From: Comamonadaceae bacterium
Lineage (GTDB): Bacteria > Pseudomonadota > Gammaproteobacteria > Burkholderiales > Burkholderiaceae_C
Reading direction: 5' to 3'
Assembly: GCA_947464665.1 (NCBI GenBank)
Contig: CANHXV010000060.1
Location: 1-10,400, forward strand
DNA length: 10,400 nucleotides
A program made the translations under genes and the position numbers. Of this stretch, positions 5,875 to 10,400 are shown one piece after another. Numbering within the stretch: the first letter of the stretch is position 1; the number at the start of each line of letters is the position of its first letter. The notes beneath the pieces are model-generated. The model ran no database searches. It was not told the origin of the DNA and saw only the letters and a program-made list of their open reading frames with translations.

Positions 5875-6819
5875 ATGACAAACCTCGCTGGATCCCTCGA
5901 CACTGCGCTCACCCTGAAGAATCCATGGGCCGTAGTGCCTTCGCTGGGACACCTCGATGCGTACATCTCTGCGGTCAACCGCATGCCCATGCTCACCCCC
6001 GAGCAAGAGCAAGAGTTTGCGCGCAAACTGAAAAACGAAAACGACCTCGAAGCCGCCGGTAAGTTGGTGCTCTCTCACCTGCGAGTAGTGGTTTCTGTGG
6101 CACGCCAATACTTGGGCTATGGCTTGCCCCATGCCGACCTCATTCAAGAAGGCAACATCGGCTTGATGAAAGCTGTGAAGCGTTACGATCCCGACCAGGG
6201 CGTGCGCTTGGTGAGCTACGCCATGCACTGGATCAAGGCCGAAATTCACGAGTACATTTTGAAGAACTGGCGCATGGTGAAAGTAGCCACTACCAAGGCA
6301 CAGCGTAAATTGTTTTTCAACCTGCGCTCCATGAAGCAAGGCCTCAAAGCAGAAGCCGATGAGGCCACTGGCACACACCGCGACACCCTGACCGCTTCGC
6401 AAATTGACAGCATGGCCAAAGACCTGAATGTCAAACGCGAAGAAGTGATGGAAATGGAAATGCGCATGTCAGGCGGCGATGTGTTGCTAGACCCATCGCC
6501 CTCAGACGACGGTGAAGTGGCCTATGGCCCGATCGCTTATTTGGCCGATGCCCACCACGAACCCACCGCCATGATTGAATCGCACCAGCGCGACATGATG
6601 GCCAGCGATGGCATAGCTACAGCCATGGCATCACTTGACGAACGCAGTCGCAGAATTGTGGAAGAGCGTTGGCTCAAAGTAAATGACGATGGCTCGGGCG
6701 GCATGACACTGCACGACTTGGCCGACGAGTTTGGCGTGAGCGCTGAGCGCATTCGCCAAATTGAAGTGGCAGCCATGAAGAAAATGAAAGCGGCTTTGAC
6801 GGAATACGCAGAAGCTTAA
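5875..6819 (+). CDS. rpoH: RNA polymerase heat-shock sigma factor sigma-32
   Basis: This sigma-70-family factor directs RNA polymerase to heat-shock promoters (chaperones and proteases). It has 314 residues from the preferred start, slightly longer than E. coli RpoH (284), as is usual in betaproteobacteria. Region 1.2/2.1 begins near residue 27. Region 2.2 contains DLIQEGNIGLMKAVKRYDP (88-106), and region 2.3/2.4 follows with SYAMHWIKAEIHEYILKNWR (114-133). The RpoH box QRKLFFNLR (143-151), diagnostic of sigma-32, comes next. Region 4.2 holds the helix-turn-helix LHDLADEFGVSAERIRQIE (279-297). ATG 5857 would add MERSSG, but AAAGGAG sits immediately before ATG 5875, so the shorter form is chosen. 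The control region has a perfect CIRCE and an FNR-type box. The gene is convergent with senC, with a shared hairpin terminator. Confidence 0.97.
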   Translation: MTNLAGSLDTALTLKNPWAVVPSLGHLDAYISAVNRMPMLTPEQEQEFARKLKNENDLEAAGKLVLSHLRVVVSVARQYLGYGLPHADLIQEGNIGLMKAVKRYDPDQGVRLVSYAMHWIKAEIHEYILKNWRMVKVATTKAQRKLFFNLRSMKQGLKAEADEATGTHRDTLTASQIDSMAKDLNVKREEVMEMEMRMSGGDVLLDPSPSDDGEVAYGPIAYLADAHHEPTAMIESHQRDMMASDGIATAMASLDERSRRIVEERWLKVNDDGSGGMTLHDLADEFGVSAERIRQIEVAAMKKMKAALTEYAEA

Positions 6820-6843
6820 TTTTCTTTTTTCATCTCAAACAAC

Positions 6844-6867
6844 AAGAGGGCTTAGGCCCTCTTTTTT
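6844..6867. terminator. Rho-independent terminator between rpoH and senC, possibly bidirectional
   Basis: The stem AAGAGGGC (6844-6851), loop TTAG, and GCCCTCTT (6856-6863) form eight pairs, followed by a T-run to 6867 on the plus strand, 24 bases after the rpoH stop. In the senC direction the same hairpin is 20 bases after the stop and is followed by a T-rich but interrupted stretch (TTGTTGTTT), so it may terminate both convergent transcripts, less efficiently on the minus side. Confidence 0.9.
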
Positions 6868-6886
6868 CATACTCTCACAGAAAAGT

Positions 6887-7507
6887 TTACTTATTTTTCA
6901 ACAACAACTTGAAATCATCTGCCAGCGCCTGCGCACCCATGCCATAGCGGCTGAACAAGCGCACCCTGCCCTGCGTATCAAAGGTATAACTGCCTGCAGA
7001 ATGGTCCATGGTGTAACTGGTAGATGTTTTGCCTTCCACCCGTTTGAAGTAAATTTTGAACTCTTTGGCTATGGCTGGCAGTTGCTCTTGCGTGGGCCTT
7101 AAAGCCACAAAGCTGGCATCAAAATTCTCTACATACGCCTTCAACAATTCGGTGGTGTCTCGCTCGGGATCCACCGTCACGAACACGGCTTGGAGTTTCT
7201 CGCCATCAGGGCCCAACAAGCGCTTTACCTCCGCCAACTCTTGCATGGTGGTGGGGCACACATCGGGGCACTGGGTATAACCAAAGAACACCACCACCAA
7301 TTTGCCAGAAAAGTCTTTGATCTTTCGCACCTGACCATTTTGATCGGGCAGGTTCAATTCTTTGGCGTAATCAGCGCCTGTGATGTCAACGCCTTTGAAG
7401 GAAGGCTTGGGTTCTGAACACGCGCTCAACCCCAACAAGGAGGCCACCAGAGCCAAGGCGCCAATGCGTCTAAGCCATGAAGCTAAAAAACGAATGTTGA
7501 TGAACAT
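6887..7507 (-). CDS. senC: SCO1/SenC-type copper chaperone lipoprotein for cytochrome oxidase assembly
   Basis: This thioredoxin-fold copper chaperone delivers copper to, or reduces the cysteines of, the CuA site of cytochrome c oxidase subunit II on the periplasmic side. The 206-residue form starting at ATG 7507 has a lipoprotein signal peptide: basic MFINIRFLASWLRR, a hydrophobic stretch, then lipobox LSAC with C30 the lipidated cysteine. Copper ligands are clear: C80 and C84 in YTQCPDVCP and H169 in MDHSAGSY. VTVDPERD (110-117) is another family motif. A longer frame to a TTG at 7558 would overlap ctaB and bury the signal peptide, so it is rejected. No Shine-Dalgarno is visible, and the 16-nt gap after ctaB suggests coupling. 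It is the last gene of the oxidase assembly cluster before the terminator. Confidence 0.95.
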   Translation of the reverse strand: MFINIRFLASWLRRIGALALVASLLGLSACSEPKPSFKGVDITGADYAKELNLPDQNGQVRKIKDFSGKLVVVFFGYTQCPDVCPTTMQELAEVKRLLGPDGEKLQAVFVTVDPERDTTELLKAYVENFDASFVALRPTQEQLPAIAKEFKIYFKRVEGKTSTSYTMDHSAGSYTFDTQGRVRLFSRYGMGAQALADDFKLLLKNK

Positions 7508-7523
7508 GAAAGACTTTGAATAA

Positions 7524-8420
7524 TTAAAACAAATAGTGATCGACCAACAATGCCGCAAACAACACGCTCAAATGAATGAGTGAAAACTTAAAGGTCTTGC
7601 GCGCCAGTTCATCGGAATAATTCCGCCACAAGGCCCAGGCATACCCAATAAACATCAAACTCAAAATGACTGCTGCTGCGAGGTAGAGCCAAGAACTCAT
7701 GCCATAGGCAAAAGGCATGAGGCACGAAGCCATGAGCACAAAGGTGTATAGCAAAACTTGGAGTCGCGTAAACTCATTACCGTGCGTCACAGGCAGCATC
7801 GGCAAGCCTGACTTGCGGTAGTCTTCTACACGGTACAAAGCCAGCGCCCAAAAATGCGGAGGCGTCCACAAGAAAATGATCAAGAAAAGAATGAGCGCTT
7901 CAGGGCCCACATCGTTTGTCATAGCCGCCCAACCCAGCACGGGCGGCATGGCGCCTGATGCGCCGCCGATCACAATATTTTGCGGCGTAAGTGGCTTCAA
8001 AATAACGGTGTAAATAATGGCGTAGCCCACAAAGGTGGCGAAGGTCAGCCACATCGTGAGCGGATTGACTGCATAGTACAAAATAACCGAGCCTATGCTG
8101 CACAGTACGGCAGAAAACAACAGGGCCTGCATGTCACTCAATTGACCCTTGGCCGTGGGACGCCAAGAAGTGCGTTTCATTTGAGCATCAATGGTCTTTT
8201 CAACCAAGCAATTGAAAGCAGCAGCAGCGCCTGCCACCAACCAAATGCCCACACAAGCAATGAAGCCCAATTGCACTTCTTTCCATGTGGGCACACCCGG
8301 CACAGCCAAGACCATGCCAATGAGCGCGCAAAACACAATGAGTTGCACCACCCGCGGTTTCATAAGCGCATAGTACTGGCGCCAAGGTGAGCCAGCTTGT
8401 AATTCGGCAGCAGTGCTCAT
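7524..8420 (-). CDS. ctaB: Protoheme IX farnesyltransferase (heme O synthase)
   Basis: This UbiA-superfamily integral membrane prenyltransferase attaches a farnesyl group to heme B, making heme O, the precursor of heme A. The 298 residues are standard for CtaB/CyoE, with about eight to nine hydrophobic segments. KPRV is at 21-24. The first polar prenyl-diphosphate motif is N70, E74, D78, R83, T84 (NCLVEKTIDAQMKRTSWRP), in the form I recall for betaproteobacterial enzymes rather than the NxxxDxxxD of E. coli. LKPLTPQNIVIGGASGAMPP spans 141-160. LWTPPHFWALAL (184-195) with YRVEDYRKSGLPMLP holds the second polar motif. It follows ctaA by 31 nt, and its product is the substrate of CtaA. The Shine-Dalgarno is weak (AAGAAG about ten bases upstream). 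Confidence 0.97.
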   Translation of the reverse strand: MSTAAELQAGSPWRQYYALMKPRVVQLIVFCALIGMVLAVPGVPTWKEVQLGFIACVGIWLVAGAAAAFNCLVEKTIDAQMKRTSWRPTAKGQLSDMQALLFSAVLCSIGSVILYYAVNPLTMWLTFATFVGYAIIYTVILKPLTPQNIVIGGASGAMPPVLGWAAMTNDVGPEALILFLIIFLWTPPHFWALALYRVEDYRKSGLPMLPVTHGNEFTRLQVLLYTFVLMASCLMPFAYGMSSWLYLAAAVILSLMFIGYAWALWRNYSDELARKTFKFSLIHLSVLFAALLVDHYLF

Positions 8421-8449
8421 GCAGCAGGTCTTCTTAAAAAATTATTCAT
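8417..8449 (-). other. Ten-codon mini-ORF linking ctaA and ctaB
   Basis: Two bases after the ctaA stop, ATG 8449 opens the short frame MNNFLRRPAA, whose TGA overlaps the ctaB ATG as ATGA. This arrangement would let ribosomes pass from ctaA to ctaB by reinitiation. There is no strong ribosome binding site, so it may be chance. It is recorded because it fills the only gap between these two genes. Confidence 0.2.
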
Positions 8450-8451
8450 GA

Positions 8452-9567
8452 TCATCTTTGAAGTTTGCTTCGGCTCAGCATGTACGTGAGGGTCATCATG
8501 AGAGCACCCGCGCCGCCGGTGTGCGCTACAGCTGCCAGCAAGGGCCAATCTAACACGACGTTGGACAAGCCTGTGATCAATTGAAGCGTTAACAAAGCCA
8601 ATAGAATACGCGTGAGGCCAGGTAAGACGTCGGATTTTATAAACTGCCACAACATGATGCCAGCGAAAGCGAAAACGAACAAAGCCATGAGCCTGTGCAC
8701 AAAGTGAATTGAAACCAAGGCCTCCATGGGCAAGTATTGTCCCTTAGAGTCCATGCCTAAGCCACGCCAAATTTCAAAACCTTGGAAGTTCCACGCTGGC
8801 CACCACTGGCCATTGCAATCTGGAAAGCCAGTGCATGCCAGCACGGCGTAATTGGTGCTAACCCATGCGCCCATTGCAATTTGCAGCGTCAGAAAAACCG
8901 CAGAGGCCCAAATGAGTTGACGATGGAATTTGCCAATGGATTGGCGCTGCGATGCCGGCTTCCAAGCCACTTGCGCAGACAGCAAAACCAGCAGTCCAAT
9001 GCCGCCCAACAGATGCAAAGTGACAATGGCCGGAGAGAGTTTCAGGGTGACAGTGAGCGCGCCAAATGCACCCTGCATACAAACCCAAAACAAAGTCAGC
9101 CATGCCCAAAAGGGTTTGACTTGCCATGCACCATTAAAAGCAAATTGCCCTTTCCATCGCTGCCAAGTGCTGCTAAGGGCCAAAACCAAAATTAAAAAAC
9201 CCACCGCTGTTGCCAAGTAGCGGTGAATCATTTCGATCCAAGCTTTGTTGTGCGTCACAGGGCCAGTCGGCATGGCAGTTTGCGCAGCATCGATGTGCGC
9301 CACTGCACCGATGGGGCTGGCACTGCCATAGCAACCCGGCCAATCGGGGCAACCCAAACCAGAGTCGGTGAGCCGTGTGAACGATCCAAACAAAACCAAA
9401 TCAAATGTGAGAAACAAGGTGAGTACTGTGATGGCGCGCAATTTGGAATTCACAGGCTGGTGCCGGCTGTGGTAAAGGGTCCACACCAAGGGCAGCAGTG
9501 CAATGAGTACGCCCACGCCTAGCAATCGCAGGGTGGGTGAAAGGTTGTACAGATCGACTTCGGTCAT
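8452..9567 (-). CDS. ctaA: Heme A synthase, COX15/CtaA family
   Basis: This integral membrane enzyme oxidises the C8 methyl of heme O to a formyl group, giving heme A for aa3-type cytochrome c oxidase. It has 371 residues and about eight hydrophobic segments in the two-fold repeat typical of the family. Conserved heme-ligand or catalytic histidines appear at H115 (EMIHRYLA), H185 (TLHLLGG), H288/H291 (IHFVHRL) and H349 (AHTGGA). Two periplasmic loop cysteine pairs are present: C73/C79 (CPDWPGC) and C245/C251 (CTGFPDC), a CtaA subtype with cysteines in both halves. FGSFTRLTDSGLGCPDWPGC (60-79) is the usual N-terminal signature. ATG 9567 lies four bases after the preceding stop, with only a weak Shine-Dalgarno. 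It works directly downstream of CtaB. Confidence 0.97.
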   Translation of the reverse strand: MTEVDLYNLSPTLRLLGVGVLIALLPLVWTLYHSRHQPVNSKLRAITVLTLFLTFDLVLFGSFTRLTDSGLGCPDWPGCYGSASPIGAVAHIDAAQTAMPTGPVTHNKAWIEMIHRYLATAVGFLILVLALSSTWQRWKGQFAFNGAWQVKPFWAWLTLFWVCMQGAFGALTVTLKLSPAIVTLHLLGGIGLLVLLSAQVAWKPASQRQSIGKFHRQLIWASAVFLTLQIAMGAWVSTNYAVLACTGFPDCNGQWWPAWNFQGFEIWRGLGMDSKGQYLPMEALVSIHFVHRLMALFVFAFAGIMLWQFIKSDVLPGLTRILLALLTLQLITGLSNVVLDWPLLAAVAHTGGAGALMMTLTYMLSRSKLQR

Positions 9568-9571
9568 TTGA

Positions 9572-10312
9572 TTAACGGCCTGGCGTATCCCAAAATGCCG
9601 AAGCTTTCAGAAGTCGATCAAGGTCTTTTTTGGCTTTGGCAGCAGCCGCCAGTTCAATGCCTGGCGGAAAGCGCATCATCCAATTGCCCATGGGGTCGAC
9701 CACATACAAATGCTCAGATAATTGCTGGCCGGCAGCGGGTTGTAGCCATTCAGAAATACTTTGTGAACTCACTCTTAAGACAGTGGCCTGCGACAAGGCC
9801 GGCATGAGTTTCTCATCGACGGGCGCATCGCCCGTGGCCAGCCACACCCAATCGATGCGATCTTTTTCTTTGCCCAAGGACTCGCGCAATTGACGCTGGA
9901 AATACAAATGCTTTTGACAAGCCTCATCGCATGCGGCATCGGCCACGCTGACCAACAACCACTGACCCTTCAGAGAATTCAAAGCCACTTTGTCGCCATT
10001 GAGCTTGGATACTTCCATGGCGGGCAAGATGCGCTGCGGTTGAATGAGTTCGCCATGGTTGCGCCGGCCCTCAGGGCGAATGACGTAATAAGTGAAGTAA
10101 GACGCAATGACCGGCGATGCACACACCAACAACACGGCCAACATTTTCCAGCGCCCTGCGCGCGTTCGCTTCTCATCCACCAGCACGACTTCGTGCGGGT
10201 TGGGCAAGGTGTGAACCGTCATGCCCAAGGGAGCGTCTTCCCATTGGGCAGGCTCAGTTGGAGACAGTGACTTTGGATTTGAAACGGGGTCGGACAATTT
10301 GGAACCAGACAT
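9572..10312 (-). CDS. Uncharacterised membrane-anchored thioredoxin-like protein with Sco-like CxxxC
   Basis: I do not recognise a named family with certainty. The 246-residue form (ATG 10312) has a cytoplasmic N-terminus, one membrane helix at about 57-78 (KMLAVLLVCASPVIASYFTYYVI) and a periplasmic domain. That domain resembles a Sco/thioredoxin fold: SLKGQWLLVSVADAACDEAC with C128 and C132 in a CxxxC motif at the position where Sco has CPxxC, then HLYVVDPMGNWMMRFPPG, like the Sco strand after its copper-binding histidine. H201 is nearby but not aligned with the Sco His. Its place between surf1 and ctaA implies a role in cytochrome oxidase assembly, perhaps copper or disulfide handling. The start is uncertain: TTG 10324, ATG 10312 (overlapping surf1 by 59 nt) or ATG 10222, the last still before the helix. 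The gene ends four bases before ctaA. Confidence 0.8.
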   Translation of the reverse strand: MSGSKLSDPVSNPKSLSPTEPAQWEDAPLGMTVHTLPNPHEVVLVDEKRTRAGRWKMLAVLLVCASPVIASYFTYYVIRPEGRRNHGELIQPQRILPAMEVSKLNGDKVALNSLKGQWLLVSVADAACDEACQKHLYFQRQLRESLGKEKDRIDWVWLATGDAPVDEKLMPALSQATVLRVSSQSISEWLQPAAGQQLSEHLYVVDPMGNWMMRFPPGIELAAAAKAKKDLDRLLKASAFWDTPGR

Positions 10313-10400
10313 AAAGCAATGCAATCAAAAGCGCCAATCCAAACCATTGGAAGGCATAACCGTAGTGTTTCTCAACACCTGTTGCGGCCTGTGGCCATTC
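10254..10400 (-). CDS. surf1: SURF1-family cytochrome oxidase assembly protein, C-terminal end only
   Basis: Only the last 48 residues and the stop are in the window; the rest lies beyond the right edge. They read EKHYGYAFQWFGLALLIALL followed by YVWFQIVRPRF, which is the C-terminal membrane helix of SURF1 (Shy1) proteins with its preceding conserved HYGYA(F/L)QWF motif. SURF1 helps insert heme A into oxidase subunit I. The end overlaps the start of the next gene, so the two are probably translationally coupled. No ATG-to-stop frame is visible because the start is missing. The match is short but characteristic, and the gene order supports it. Confidence 0.85.
   Translation of the reverse strand, partial: EWPQAATGVEKHYGYAFQWFGLALLIALLYVWFQIVRPRFKSKVTVSN

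Noticed and set aside
5809..6402. 197-codon minus-strand open frame opposite rpoH
   Set aside because: It lies fully opposite conserved sigma-32 regions and has no independent support.
7508..7558. N-terminal extension of SenC to a TTG at 7558
   Set aside because: It would overlap ctaB and place 17 residues before a clean lipoprotein signal peptide that starts at ATG 7507.
8782..9195. Plus-strand open frames opposite ctaA
   Set aside because: The minus strand encodes a full-length heme A synthase. The plus-strand peptides are low-complexity polar shadows of membrane helices.
1..10400. Mobile elements, defence systems, CRISPR arrays, tRNA or rRNA genes
   Set aside because: I looked on both strands and saw no transposase, integrase, direct-repeat array, tRNA-like fold or defence gene. 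All sizeable coding capacity is assigned to metabolic, regulatory or oxidase assembly genes.

Overview
This window reads as chromosomal DNA of a betaproteobacterium, most likely a member of the Comamonadaceae (a Limnohabitans- or Rhodoferax-like freshwater bacterium). The inference rests on protein character, on the cytochrome oxidase assembly gene order (surf1, a membrane-anchored thioredoxin-like protein, ctaA, ctaB, senC) ending next to a convergent rpoH, and on moderate GC. No lineage marker such as rRNA is present. Genes are tightly packed; no stretch over 300 bases lacks a gene, and I see no tRNA, rRNA, CRISPR, insertion sequence or phage gene.

Region 1 (1-5770) is a hexuronate/aldarate catabolic locus. 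A TRAP-transporter solute-binding protein (minus strand, cut by the left edge) is divergent from a GntR/FCD-family regulator. Downstream of the regulator, on the plus strand, lie gudD (glucarate dehydratase), a garL-like 2-keto-3-deoxyglucarate aldolase, udh (uronate dehydrogenase) and a kdgK-like PfkB kinase. Together they suggest uptake of a hexuronate, oxidation to the aldarate, dehydration to 5-keto-4-deoxyglucarate, and cleavage to pyruvate plus tartronate semialdehyde. The kinase fits the separate 2-keto-3-deoxygluconate/Entner-Doudoroff branch. A candidate regulator site sits between the divergent promoters of dctP and gntR, and a related sequence precedes gudD.

Region 2 (5771-6867) is rpoH, the heat-shock sigma factor. 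Its short upstream region carries a perfect CIRCE element (the HrcA operator) and, about 20 bp further upstream, a perfect FNR/Anr-type box. A strong Shine-Dalgarno sequence places the likely start six codons inside the longest frame. A strong hairpin terminator separates rpoH from the convergent genes.

Region 3 (6887-10400, all minus strand) is the end of an aa3-type cytochrome c oxidase assembly cluster, in transcription order: the end of surf1, an uncharacterised membrane-anchored protein with a Sco-like CxxxC motif, ctaA (heme A synthase), ctaB (heme O synthase) and senC (Sco1-type copper chaperone lipoprotein). The genes overlap or are 4-31 nt apart, so they probably form one transcript.

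The window is mostly familiar metabolism and respiration. I do not see a wholly new system. The points most worth a second look are the CIRCE plus FNR-type control region of rpoH, the shared candidate operators of the uronate locus, the mixed pathway logic of that locus, and the uncharacterised CxxxC oxidase-assembly candidate.
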